A stretch of 64,000 nucleotides of DNA from an uncultured Bacteroidia bacterium (GTDB taxonomy: Bacteria; Bacteroidota; Bacteroidia; Bacteroidales; UBA932): NCBI GenBank assembly GCA_902773925.1, contig CACYGI010000001.1, positions 1-64,000 on the forward strand, in the 5' to 3' direction. Positions 1-8,547 of the stretch are shown one piece after another. A program made the translations under genes and the position numbers. Under the pieces are notes generated by a model. That model was not told where the DNA came from, made no database searches, and worked only from the letters and a program-made list of their open reading frames with translations. Numbering within the stretch: the stretch's first letter is position 1; every line of letters begins with the position of its first letter.

Positions 1-314
1 GGCGTCGGTTGTATCAAGGCATATGTCAGGAGTTCCCCGGTCTTTTCCGTTTCGGCAGATTCGGCGGCATCGGCATCGGCCAGGATGAGTTCGGCCACTT
101 TCATTGCCGTTGCCCCATCCACCTGAAATTGTACGCTATGGTAATAATCCAGTTTATAGGTGGCCATGCTCCCGCCGCGCACTTCCGTCACTACCATCCG
201 CTTCGCAGGTACCACCTTCCCTCTAAAGACAGGATAGCAGTTCAAGCCCCTCTGGGCCCAGGCAGTGCAGGCAATCAAAAGCAGAGCCATTATGCATAAC
301 AATATCCTTTTCAT
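1..314 (-). CDS. DUF6108-like secreted protein (3' end outside window)
   Basis: Only the N-terminal ~104 residues lie in the window; the frame stays open to the left edge. The start is an ATG that overlaps the stop of the preceding gene as ATGA, so translation is probably coupled. The protein opens with a Sec signal peptide (MKRILLCIMALLLIACTAWA, cleavage likely before QRGL). The mature start resembles the short secreted DUF6108 family of Bacteroidales, whose genes are usually third in a sigma factor / membrane protein / DUF6108 cluster, as here. The family has no established function. Family assignment is from recall of the motif pattern and is moderately sure. Confidence 0.55.
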   Translation of the reverse strand, partial: MKRILLCIMALLLIACTAWAQRGLNCYPVFRGKVVPAKRMVVTEVRGGSMATYKLDYYHSVQFQVDGATAMKVAELILADADAAESAETEKTGELLTYALIQPT

Positions 315-733
315 CGCTGGAACATTTCTCTAAGGTTATTATCAGCAATCGAGCTCCCTGCAAAGAACTCGGCAAGCGAGGACTCTACAGAAGACATTAT
401 TTGCTCATTATTATTTGAAAACTCGCCATATGAATAGCGGACGCAAAGTTCATCTTGATGGCCGGTTTCCGTTGTTTTTATATTCAAGCCGATGGCAACG
501 ACCGCAACTATGCTTGCCGCCACGACAGCAAACGAGTACATCCGTACGGTCCTTGCCCGACGGGCTTTCTTCTCCCTGCCGATGGACAGGTAACCGAGCA
601 CGCCCCGGATTTCCTCGAAGTCCGGATCGTCTACCCTTGCCGCATACCTTGCCAGTTCCCGCTCCTCTTCCGGAGTGGTCTCCGCCTCCCAGTAGCGCTG
701 CATCAGGGCTGTGTATTTCTCTTTATCTGTCAT
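311..733 (-). CDS. Small anti-sigma-like membrane protein
   Basis: 140 residues. The first ~60 are charged and probably cytoplasmic (starting MTDKEKYTALMQRYWEAETT). One membrane segment follows at about residues 64-84, then a ~55-residue periplasmic tail. Its start lies inside the end of the sigma gene (11-nt overlap) and its stop overlaps the start of the next gene, so the three form one transcript. Position and topology fit a short anti-sigma or sigma-associated membrane protein. I see no zinc-binding HxxxCxxC motif, so it is not a ZAS-type anti-sigma. Function is inferred from context only. Confidence 0.6.
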   Translation of the reverse strand: MTDKEKYTALMQRYWEAETTPEEERELARYAARVDDPDFEEIRGVLGYLSIGREKKARRARTVRMYSFAVVAASIVAVVAIGLNIKTTETGHQDELCVRYSYGEFSNNNEQIMSSVESSLAEFFAGSSIADNNLREMFQR

Positions 734-1079
734 CTTTCAGTGCGTTTCTAAGTGTTTTGCGGGCGCGGGAGAGTTGCATCTTCTCCTTCAGTATGTATTG
801 TTGGGTTGCTGTTAATTCTGACTGTATCTTTCGTTCCATTTCGGCGTAAGCCTTTTCTTTCTCTGTCGTATCTGGTCTGTCATCTGGATAATCGATTTCC
901 AGAGGTACCGTCCGTTCCCTTCTTCTTTCATTCAGGCTTGCATTCCGGACTGTCTTATTCAGCAACGCCTCGGCTTCTTTCTCAGACTTAAGCGGGTACT
1001 GTCGTCGCCAGAGCCGGACGAAGCTGTCCTGCAGGATATCCTCCGCCGTTCCCGCATCCGACAGACTTATATAACACAT
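723..1079 (-). CDS. ECF sigma-70 factor, apparently degenerate (lacks HTH of region 4)
   Basis: 118 residues against a usual 160-190. Region 2 is recognisable by AGTAEDILQDSFVRLW. A region 4 lead-in (ELTATQQYILKEK) is joined directly to MQLSRARKTLRNALKD, which normally follows the region 4.2 recognition helix. About 25 residues holding the helix-turn-helix are therefore missing in frame. The N-terminus is also short: upstream of this ATG the frame stays open for about 14 codons (SKIAYYCVTFPEF) to a stop, with no obvious better start. The family normally binds core RNA polymerase through region 2 and the -35 element through region 4. This copy should not recognise a -35 element and is probably a decaying gene, although the frame is intact. 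Confidence 0.6.
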   Translation of the reverse strand: MCYISLSDAGTAEDILQDSFVRLWRRQYPLKSEKEAEALLNKTVRNASLNERRRERTVPLEIDYPDDRPDTTEKEKAYAEMERKIQSELTATQQYILKEKMQLSRARKTLRNALKDDR

Positions 1080-1296
1080 GAACTCCGGAAACGTAACACA
1101 ATAATACGCAATTTTTGATTTCTCCCCTTGCGTACACTACTGCATCCACCTGTGACAAAAATGATAGAATGATTTAAGCCGATGCCGATTGTTTGGGCCA
1201 ATGCTGCGCTGTTCCAGCGGTTGTTTCGATACCAAGGCCGATAAGAAAAGCGGTCAAGAGACTGTGGTCGGGCAAATCCGACTGCCTCCCACAACA

Positions 1297-1323
1297 AAGG
1301 CGGCCCTTATGCGGGGCCGCCTT
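1297..1323 (-). terminator. Hairpin downstream of the beta-helix lipoprotein gene
   Basis: A 10-bp perfect GC-rich stem (AAGGCGGCCC / GGGCCGCCTT) with a 7-nt loop lies 22 nt past the stop of the minus-strand surface operon. The following T-run is short and interrupted (TTTGTTGT), so termination strength is uncertain. Confidence 0.7.
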
Positions 1324-1345
1324 GAGTTAGTGTGAAGCGATGATC

Positions 1346-4300
1346 TTATTCTACCACGTAGGTATAGGTAAGGACATCACCTGTTGTTGCGTGGGTATGG
1401 GTAACAACCGTGCTCACGAGAGACTTGCCGGTACCATACTTAACTCCCGTTGACGGCTCCTGGTTAACATAGCAAGCATTGAGCGTAATACTACCATTCG
1501 AACGGCTCAGAACGCGGGTACCGTTGCTGAAGAAGTAACCTCCGTTGATGCTGATGTTTGCGTTCGTACCGGCACTATGGACTGCGCTGTACTGCTGGGT
1601 AGATTCAGCGTTGATATAGATACTGCCCGAATTGAAATTCATCTTGCCTGCATTGACGACGAGGCCGTAATAACCATATTGTCCCGATTCGGCGCCAGAG
1701 GTGAATTCAGAATCAGTGATATTGACCGTAGTCGATGTATTGTTCTGATACATACAGGTCACCTGACGGGTAGCGACGGTCTTTGCATTGTTGAAATTCA
1801 CAACACTACTACCAATAATATAGTATATAGGATCGTTGTTCCAAGCAGCGCTCTTGTCCTTGGTACACTCGATCACGCAATTCGTTGCCGTAAAGGTGGA
1901 AGTGCCGGCAGTACGGACCATCTGGGTCTCCGAGCTGGTGTACTTACCCTTGGTCGTTGCCGAGTCGGTAATGGTAAGGTTAACACCGGTAGAGATAGAG
2001 ATGGCCTGCTGCAGAGTGGTCGAAAGGGTATGACCGTTAAGGTCGAGAACAATCGGCTTGGGTGCACCGGCAAAGGTGACCTGCGCAGTGAATGCTACAT
2101 CATCGTACAGAACGACATTGATGACCTCCGCCGTTCCGGTGTATGCCTTGACTGCTGCCTCTGCTTCAGCCATACTGACATAATTGACACCGTCAACGTG
2201 GATGACCGGCTTGTCAACGATAACCTTCCAAGCATAGTCACGGCCTCCGTAAGTCACGGCTTCTTCCTTTGACTTGCAACCTTCACCGATCAGCGTCGAT
2301 GCAGGCTCATTCTTGTAGAAGCCGCCTGTCAGGGTTGCGCTGCCCGAAGAAACTGTCACATCCGCAGTACCACCGTAATAATATCCGCTGGATGCTACGA
2401 GAGCACCGCCGCCGACATTCACGGCAGCATTTGAACCAACCAGGGTAACGGAAGTGACGGTAGTCGTACCGCCCGTAACGATCAGAGCGTCCGAACCGGT
2501 AGTGGTGATCTCGCCGTCAGCGTCGGTCGAGGTATCCTGGATGGTCAAATCTGAACTTGCAAGAACTGCGGGAGTAGCATTGGAGCTCAGCTTGTAACCC
2601 TTCATATCAAGGGTGACCATATACTTGTTGCCACTCTGGATTGCAAGAGTAGAAGTGGATGTAACATCACTGACAAGGTCAATCTTCGAAGCCTTGATAT
2701 CAGCAGACCAGGTGCGCGAATCCTCCATCGCGGAGGCCATCGTACCGTGAGGAGCCGTGTATGAGCCTGCCGTAACATTGGCCACGTAACCGACATCCGT
2801 CTTCTTGGCAAGGGTGAACGGATAGTCATCCCTCGTATCAGGATCGGTGTTGAGCACATTGACATAATCCGGTGCCGCCGCTGCGACAACGCCTACATTG
2901 AAGTTACCGCCATCGATATTCAATGCACCAGAGAAGGTAGGACTAACGAGACTCTTGGTAGCTGAACGGAAGTTACCACCGTGGATGTTGAGAGTGGTGG
3001 TAGTACCGCTGGCGACAATGACATATGAAGTACCTTCAAGAGTCTCGAAAGTACCGCCATAGACGTGGGTAGTAGGCTTGTTGGAGGTGCTGCTGTTATT
3101 AGAGTTGTAGAAGGCATTCGAACTCTTGGAGATGAAGTGTCCTCCGTTGATGGTTACAGTTGCGTTGTAATTCCAGAATGCAGCAGACTCATCGGCATTC
3201 ATAGTGAAGTCGCCGGAGAGATCGACAATGGCGCCGCCCGTGAAGAACGAAGCCTGCGATCCCGTACTGGTCGCGGTAAAGTTGCCCGAAATATGGGCCG
3301 GCGTGCTGCCGGTGACGTAGATACAACGACCGGTATTGGTTGTAACGGTAAAACCACCCTTGATATTCGCCTCGTTACCGCCGGTAATATAGATACCGTG
3401 ATTGAGCGATTCGACGGAACCGTTCATATCCATGTCGAAAACCAGACCGTTGGCATATATACCGTATGACTTGGTGGAAACAATCCTGGGCGTACCGGTA
3501 ATATATGTCTTCGAACCGGAAACAGAGTAAATGGCTGCACGGATATACGTAGCGTTATAACCGGTCGAATGGATCAGCGGGCTGCCGGAAACCCTGAGTA
3601 CGCCGTTGTTGTAGATAGTGTAATTGACATTACCATAGACAGATGCTGTACCATTAACATCAAGCGATGAATTCGGAGCAACGTACAGAGCCGTATAGTT
3701 CTTGTTGGTGATAACACCGCCGCTGATTGCACCTGTAGATGTCCCGGTATAATAAACGCTATAGTACGAAGCTGTCTCGCTGAGGGTATTGATATTACCT
3801 CCCTCGATATTGACCGTAGCATCCGTTACCAATATGGACTGACCCTTGTCATAGACAAAGTTGATTGCACCCTGCAGGACGGGATTGTCGCTCGAGCTGT
3901 CGGTAATAGTCAGCTTACGACCCTCGCGTACGCGGATAGGATAAGCCGTAGCGAGCGTCTTGCCATTGAGGTCCAGCGTCACTGCACCTGCGCCGTCAGC
4001 TCCGGAGAATACGAGGGTATCCATTGCCTCGCAACCGCGGTAAAGCTTGACCACGCAGTCGGAAGCAGAAGCCTGTGCAACTGCCAGTGCTTCGCCAAGC
4101 GTCTTGTAGAGGACACCGCCGACCTCAGCCTCAGGCGAATCATCGTGAGGCATATTGAGGGAGACAAGCGACTTTGCGCAGGCCTCAAACTGCATAGTCT
4201 CACCGGACTGCTTGAGCGTCATCGTGCAGGTCGAACCGGTAGTGGTCTTGAACTCGACCTGAATACCGTTCTTGTAGGCCTGGGGAAGAGTCAGGAGCGT

Positions 4301-5182
4301 GAAACGCAGAGGGGTCTCGCCCACCACGATCGCACTCATACCCGAACCGCTCGCCGAGACGAACTTGGTCTTGATAACCTTGCTTCCTTCAGCCGACATC
4401 GTATAGGTGGAAGGCTTTGCGCAAGTAGCATAAGGAACGGTAAATTCACCCGTGAGGTTCTCATCACCGAGAGAAGTCAGTGTGAAAGAGGAGATGGCTA
4501 TCTTCTCATTGTCGCCGCGGCCGACCACGAACTCGAACGGAGTCACCACCGGCTGGAAAGAGAGATCCACCTGGAAGTTGCGGGGATCATAGATGACCTT
4601 GTTGTTGGCAACCATATAGGACGTATTCATATCCGGCTGATAGTCCATCGCATTGCTGCTGCGGGCCGTCAGAGTCTGCTCAGCCTGGAGAGATGCGGAG
4701 ACAACGCCCTTCTCGGGATTGAAAACAACTCCCTCATTGGCTGCGGGCGAAGGATAGACGGCATAGAAGTCGTATTCGGGAGCAAGATCCCAGACGAGGA
4801 AGTCCTCCTCGACGGTGGGAACAAGGACAGCGGTCGAAACGGTCGCCTCATCCTGTACTACTTCCTTCACCAGATAATCTGCATAGTGCTTGTCGGGGTC
4901 ACCCTGGGTATGGGTGTTGGCGCAATAGACGCGGATCATATCACCTACGACCCAGTCGATACGCTCCTTGACAAGCTTGCTGCCTACAAACTCACCGTCA
5001 CCGGTATATACGGTCCTGGTCTCAATCTCCATCTCGCTGTTGAGGGAGAACTGGACAGGCTTGCCGACATAACTGGTATCCACCACCTTGATCTTGTCAA
5101 CGTCAGTGGACTGGCAAGCGGAAATCAAGCCGAACGCGCCCAGAAGGACGGCCAGCATCAGAATCTTATAAGTATTTTTCAT
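1346..5182 (-). CDS. Surface lipoprotein: fimbrillin-like N-terminus plus right-handed beta-helix
   Basis: About 1278 residues. The signal peptide ends in a lipobox (LISAC), giving a lipoprotein. The N-terminal ~340 residues look like a fimbrillin/Mfa-like module, with TRTVYTG and a WVVGDMIRVYC strand pair. From about residue 350 the chain becomes short repeats of the type GGxFxxxSxxAxYxxxxxS and ISGxxTxxN, typical of a parallel beta-helix (pectate-lyase-like) stalk, ending THATTGDVLTYTYVVE. It is the last gene of an operon behind the BspA-like gene. A strong Shine-Dalgarno-like AAGGAGG sits 8 nt before this ATG but only 2 nt before an alternative ATG two codons upstream, which decides the start. 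Likely an adhesin or surface-exposed stalk; the ligand is unknown. Confidence 0.75.
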   Translation of the reverse strand: MKNTYKILMLAVLLGAFGLISACQSTDVDKIKVVDTSYVGKPVQFSLNSEMEIETRTVYTGDGEFVGSKLVKERIDWVVGDMIRVYCANTHTQGDPDKHYADYLVKEVVQDEATVSTAVLVPTVEEDFLVWDLAPEYDFYAVYPSPAANEGVVFNPEKGVVSASLQAEQTLTARSSNAMDYQPDMNTSYMVANNKVIYDPRNFQVDLSFQPVVTPFEFVVGRGDNEKIAISSFTLTSLGDENLTGEFTVPYATCAKPSTYTMSAEGSKVIKTKFVSASGSGMSAIVVGETPLRFTLLTLPQAYKNGIQVEFKTTTGSTCTMTLKQSGETMQFEACAKSLVSLNMPHDDSPEAEVGGVLYKTLGEALAVAQASASDCVVKLYRGCEAMDTLVFSGADGAGAVTLDLNGKTLATAYPIRVREGRKLTITDSSSDNPVLQGAINFVYDKGQSILVTDATVNIEGGNINTLSETASYYSVYYTGTSTGAISGGVITNKNYTALYVAPNSSLDVNGTASVYGNVNYTIYNNGVLRVSGSPLIHSTGYNATYIRAAIYSVSGSKTYITGTPRIVSTKSYGIYANGLVFDMDMNGSVESLNHGIYITGGNEANIKGGFTVTTNTGRCIYVTGSTPAHISGNFTATSTGSQASFFTGGAIVDLSGDFTMNADESAAFWNYNATVTINGGHFISKSSNAFYNSNNSSTSNKPTTHVYGGTFETLEGTSYVIVASGTTTTLNIHGGNFRSATKSLVSPTFSGALNIDGGNFNVGVVAAAAPDYVNVLNTDPDTRDDYPFTLAKKTDVGYVANVTAGSYTAPHGTMASAMEDSRTWSADIKASKIDLVSDVTSTSTLAIQSGNKYMVTLDMKGYKLSSNATPAVLASSDLTIQDTSTDADGEITTTGSDALIVTGGTTTVTSVTLVGSNAAVNVGGGALVASSGYYYGGTADVTVSSGSATLTGGFYKNEPASTLIGEGCKSKEEAVTYGGRDYAWKVIVDKPVIHVDGVNYVSMAEAEAAVKAYTGTAEVINVVLYDDVAFTAQVTFAGAPKPIVLDLNGHTLSTTLQQAISISTGVNLTITDSATTKGKYTSSETQMVRTAGTSTFTATNCVIECTKDKSAAWNNDPIYYIIGSSVVNFNNAKTVATRQVTCMYQNNTSTTVNITDSEFTSGAESGQYGYYGLVVNAGKMNFNSGSIYINAESTQQYSAVHSAGTNANISINGGYFFSNGTRVLSRSNGSITLNACYVNQEPSTGVKYGTGKSLVSTVVTHTHATTGDVLTYTYVVE

Positions 5183-5200
5183 AATCATTTCCTCCTTGCT

Positions 5201-8200
5201 TTAGCTTGCGATTGTCCAGTCATCATCTGCGTTGTAATTGTTGACGTCGGTGCCGCTTGTGCCGGCCGTAGGGTCCTTGACCTCTGCGTCATCGGTAACC
5301 GTGCAGGCTGTAGTGACATTGGGAATCTCCTGGCTCAGCGTCAGATCGACATTGTTGTCGTAGATGGAGTAGAACACGAACGTGCGTGCATTTACACCCG
5401 GGACAACCTGTGCGAACTGCTGGATGAGGCGCTGGGCCATCTCTGCGCGGCAGTAAATGACGAGCGGATCTTCGACCGTCGGAGCATCGTATGCAGGCAT
5501 TGCAGGAATGTTGGTGCCGGTAATCTTCTGGCAACGGAATTTCTTGTTGAGCCTCAGCGTGCGAAGGCTGGTGTCACCGTTGAGGAAGTAGTTGAGGTTG
5601 GTCAGTGCAGCCGTGTTGCAGCCGTCACCGCCAAGATCGACACTCTTCAGAGCGGAGCAGGAAGCAGCCAGATATGACATATCCGTAACCTTGCTCAGAT
5701 TGAATGCTGTGAAATCGAGGGACTCGAGAGCCGAGCAACCATAGAACATAGACTTGACAGAGGTCACCTTCGGCGTCTCGAAATCACTCATATCAACCGA
5801 CTTGAGGCTCGAGCACTTGTAGAACATACCTTCAAGCGTGGTTGCCGAAGGCGTCTTGAAATTGCCGAGATCGACACTTTCCAGAGAGCTGCATCCATAG
5901 AACAAACCGAGCAGAGTGGTAGCCGCTATCGGGTGAACCTTGCTCATATCCACCGACTTGAGGGCTGCGTCATTGGCAAACATATATGCGAGCGTGGTAG
6001 CACTCTCGGCCGTGAAGACATTGCCCATATTGATGTTCTCGAGATTGGTGCAATTAGCGAACATATATGTGAGAGTGGTGGCTGACTGCGGGATGAACAT
6101 ACTCACGTCAAGATCGGTGAGGTTGACGCAGCCGTTGAACATATACGAGAGGTTCGTAACGTTCTTTACATCGAACGAATAAAGGACCAGCTCGCTTGCC
6201 TTGCAATTTGCAAACATATATGTCATCGAGGTCACCTTGGAGGTATTGAACGAACCGAGATCGAGCGTGAGTTCCGGAGTACCGCAATTGTAGAACATAT
6301 AAGCCATGTTCGTAGCAGCCTTGGTATCGATGCCGCTCAGGTCGAGCTTGGGCAGGCTCGTACAACCGTAGAACATATATGCGAAATTCTTGACGCCGGA
6401 GGTATTCTGCTTCGAGAAGTCAACGTTGACATCCTTCAGGGACGAGCAGTTGTAGAAGAACGAACGCATCATCGTATCACGAGAACTGAAGAATCCGTCG
6501 GGGATCGTGATCTTCTCAAGTGCCGTACAGCCGCGGAACATATTGTCGGTATTGGTCAGACGGCTGCCGGGCATACCGGTAAGGTCTATCTCGGGAAGAG
6601 CATCGCATTCTGCGAACATATGCTTGGAAGTGACCAGGTTGGTCGGAGCAAATGTATTGCCGAAGCTGAAGGACTCGAGGGCCGAGCAACCGCGGAACAT
6701 TGAGTCAACGTAGTTGGCCTTTGCTGCGTAGAATCCGTCCAGACTGAAGGAAGTGAGGGACTTGCACTGCGAGAACATACCCTTGAAGTCCCAAGCGGTA
6801 TTGAAATACCAGTACTTGACGTCGATAGTCTCAAGGCTGGTGCAGCCGCGGAACATATTCATTGCCCACTTTGCGCTGACGGGGTTGAAATCACCGAGCT
6901 TGATGTACTTCAGGCCCGACATGTATGCGAAGCAGTATGAGAGCGACTCGACATTCTGGACATTCATCATCGAGAAATCAAGCTCCTCGATCGCTGCACA
7001 CCACTCGAACATACCGTACATCGAGGTAACGTTGGGGGTCTTCATCCAGCTCAGATCGACACTCTTGAGTGCGTCGCAATGGAAGAAGAAGCAATAAAGC
7101 GTCGTTGCGATCGAAGAGTTGAGCATCGAGAGATTCTCGATGGACTCGACGGCATAGAACTTATAGAACATGTAAGAGGGATCCTCATTGAGGAAAAGCT
7201 CTGCAGCAAGCGTACGGACGGTGACCGTGGAGGAAGCCTCATCCCAGAAAGCCAGGACGGAACCGTCGCCGGATGCACTGACGTCAACGCTGTTGGCGGA
7301 AGGCACGGGAGCCACACCGCCTTCGAAGACGATGTTCTTGATGGTATTGTCTTCGCTGGAATAAGTGCTGCCCGTATTGATCAGAGACTTGACCGCTGCA
7401 TTGAACTCCTTGCCGGTGGTCAGGGTGTCTGCCAGGATGGGAGCAAATGCAAGCTCGGGGAGCTTGAGGACGGTATTGCGCTCCAGAGTAGCCGAAGAGC
7501 TGCTCTTTGCCATATATGTACCTTCCTTACCGCGGAGGATGAACTCCAGACCGCCGGAGATAAATACAGGCGGGAGAGCTACGTAGAATGTCAGAGGATG
7601 ATCCTCGTCGATATAGATCTCTTCGTCAAAGGCGACGGTTATCTTGTTGCCGCCGATATACATCGTAGTAACGGGTTTTGCCTTCTTGTCGAGGACGACG
7701 TCTGCGCTGCCGCTGATGGGCTCGCCGTTCTTGGCCAGGACGTCAAGGCTGCGGAAGAGAATCTTCTCCTTGCTCACGAGGTTGACCTGAACGTAACTTG
7801 CAGCGTTGGAGAACGAAATCTTGCCGTTGGTGCCAAGACCGATCATCACATTGGATGAAGGATCATAGGAACCTGCCACACCGTGCTGCATAGCGGGATA
7901 TTCCACGCGGAAAGTCCTGGTCTTGGTGTCGATGGTAGTCTTGTCGCTATAAGGATAGACTGCATAGAGAGTGGGCGAGCTGGTCTCGGGGCCGAGGAAC
8001 GTACCGTCCGTCGAGCCGCCGTCACCGTCAAGCGTGTAGAGAAGATTGGTCGCACCGTCGAAGACGGAAATCTCGTCACCCTTCTCCCAGAGATGGAAGA
8101 ACGTGACATTGTCATCCGTACCGATGTTGACCTTGGTAGCATCAGCCGTCGAAGCAACGAGCCTCTGGAGTCCGACGGTGTTATCTACGGGGAGAGTCCC

Positions 8201-8269
8201 CTCGTCGGGCATCACCGAACAGCTGAAAACGACTGCCAGGAGGGCCATTGAAACAAGAATCTTTTTCAT
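5201..8269 (-). CDS. BspA-like leucine-rich repeat surface lipoprotein (DUF285 repeats)
   Basis: 1022 residues with a lipoprotein signal (lipobox VFSC, C17). Residues ~20-280 are a fimbrillin-like module (ATKVNIGTDDNVTF, LWEKGDEISVFDG). About two dozen repeats of ~22-25 residues follow, of the form MFxxCxxLxxLDLSxFxTxxVTSM, the BspA/DUF285 LRR type. The C-terminus turns Asp/Asn/Thr-rich. The family binds host or bacterial surfaces in several Bacteroidales. Its Shine-Dalgarno-like sequence is fused to the stop of the upstream small peptide gene (TAGGAGG, 7 nt before the ATG), so translation is probably coupled. The downstream gene follows after 18 nt. The repeats make the DNA periodic (aacatata recurs, coding for YMF). 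Confidence 0.85.
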   Translation of the reverse strand: MKKILVSMALLAVVFSCSVMPDEGTLPVDNTVGLQRLVASTADATKVNIGTDDNVTFFHLWEKGDEISVFDGATNLLYTLDGDGGSTDGTFLGPETSSPTLYAVYPYSDKTTIDTKTRTFRVEYPAMQHGVAGSYDPSSNVMIGLGTNGKISFSNAASYVQVNLVSKEKILFRSLDVLAKNGEPISGSADVVLDKKAKPVTTMYIGGNKITVAFDEEIYIDEDHPLTFYVALPPVFISGGLEFILRGKEGTYMAKSSSSATLERNTVLKLPELAFAPILADTLTTGKEFNAAVKSLINTGSTYSSEDNTIKNIVFEGGVAPVPSANSVDVSASGDGSVLAFWDEASSTVTVRTLAAELFLNEDPSYMFYKFYAVESIENLSMLNSSIATTLYCFFFHCDALKSVDLSWMKTPNVTSMYGMFEWCAAIEELDFSMMNVQNVESLSYCFAYMSGLKYIKLGDFNPVSAKWAMNMFRGCTSLETIDVKYWYFNTAWDFKGMFSQCKSLTSFSLDGFYAAKANYVDSMFRGCSALESFSFGNTFAPTNLVTSKHMFAECDALPEIDLTGMPGSRLTNTDNMFRGCTALEKITIPDGFFSSRDTMMRSFFYNCSSLKDVNVDFSKQNTSGVKNFAYMFYGCTSLPKLDLSGIDTKAATNMAYMFYNCGTPELTLDLGSFNTSKVTSMTYMFANCKASELVLYSFDVKNVTNLSYMFNGCVNLTDLDVSMFIPQSATTLTYMFANCTNLENINMGNVFTAESATTLAYMFANDAALKSVDMSKVHPIAATTLLGLFYGCSSLESVDLGNFKTPSATTLEGMFYKCSSLKSVDMSDFETPKVTSVKSMFYGCSALESLDFTAFNLSKVTDMSYLAASCSALKSVDLGGDGCNTAALTNLNYFLNGDTSLRTLRLNKKFRCQKITGTNIPAMPAYDAPTVEDPLVIYCRAEMAQRLIQQFAQVVPGVNARTFVFYSIYDNNVDLTLSQEIPNVTTACTVTDDAEVKDPTAGTSGTDVNNYNADDDWTIAS

Positions 8270-8280
8270 CTGCGGTCCTC

Positions 8281-8439
8281 CTAGAACTTAAATGAATTGT
8301 CGCCCCAGTCACCTGCCATATCAAACATGCCCGGGGTGGAACCTGAAGGCTCCGTGGACGATGCGAGGCAGTGCTCCGAATCGACATTCACTACATAGAC
8401 TGAGGGCGCTATGTATTCGCCGCTGGTTGATTTTTTCAT
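8281..8439 (-). CDS. Small peptide leading the surface-protein operon
   Basis: 52 residues starting MKKSTSGEYIAPSVYVVNVD. I chose the internal ATG because the longer frame reads back through the promoter. There is no hydrophobic signal segment. A central HCLASS is followed by a Gly/Ser/Asp-rich tail ending in WGDNSFKF. Small peptides with a YIAPxVxVxxxxxxxxLAS pattern often precede fimbrillin or surface lipoprotein genes in Bacteroidales; their role is unknown. A second example in this window precedes the lipoprotein gene at 42363. It may serve translational coupling, act as a processed peptide, or be a surface subunit; the sequence does not decide. Confidence 0.6.
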   Translation of the reverse strand: MKKSTSGEYIAPSVYVVNVDSEHCLASSTEPSGSTPGMFDMAGDWGDNSFKF

Positions 8440-8493
8440 AGGTTTTGAACTATTGATTAGAATAATATGAGTCCATTTAGGCACACTAACATA

Positions 8494-8520
8494 ACGCGCA
8501 AATATAATAATTTGGCGCGT
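8494..8520. promoter_or_regulatory. Imperfect palindrome overlapping the -7 element (possible operator)
   Basis: Arms ACGCGCAAAT and ATTTGGCGCGT flank a short AT-rich centre and cover the -7 box of the surface operon promoter. The right arm carries one extra G. A regulator bound here would block the promoter. No regulator is identified. Confidence 0.45.
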
Positions 8521-8529
8521 TATTGACAA
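8499..8529 (-). promoter_or_regulatory. Promoter of the surface-protein operon
   Basis: On the minus strand TTG, a 20-nt spacer, then TATATTTG, matching the Bacteroidota -33/-7 pattern. The expected transcript start leaves about 50 nt of leader before the small peptide gene. Confidence 0.65.
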
Positions 8530-8547
8530 CCGTCGGGCAACAGAAAA

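Noticed and set aside
1067..1297. A 76-codon frame upstream of the broken sigma gene
   Set aside because: It does not supply the missing sigma region and shows no conserved motif. I see no clear promoter for it.
4145..5677. A 510-codon open frame on the plus strand
   Set aside because: It is antisense to two well-supported lipoprotein genes. Its protein lacks any recognisable motif and reflects codon bias of the true strand.
5700..7100. Regularly spaced repeats of aacatata and related motifs, resembling an array
   Set aside because: They are in frame with the BspA-like gene and code for the YMF/MF part of each leucine-rich repeat. Spacers are not unique and repeats are not identical, so this is not CRISPR.
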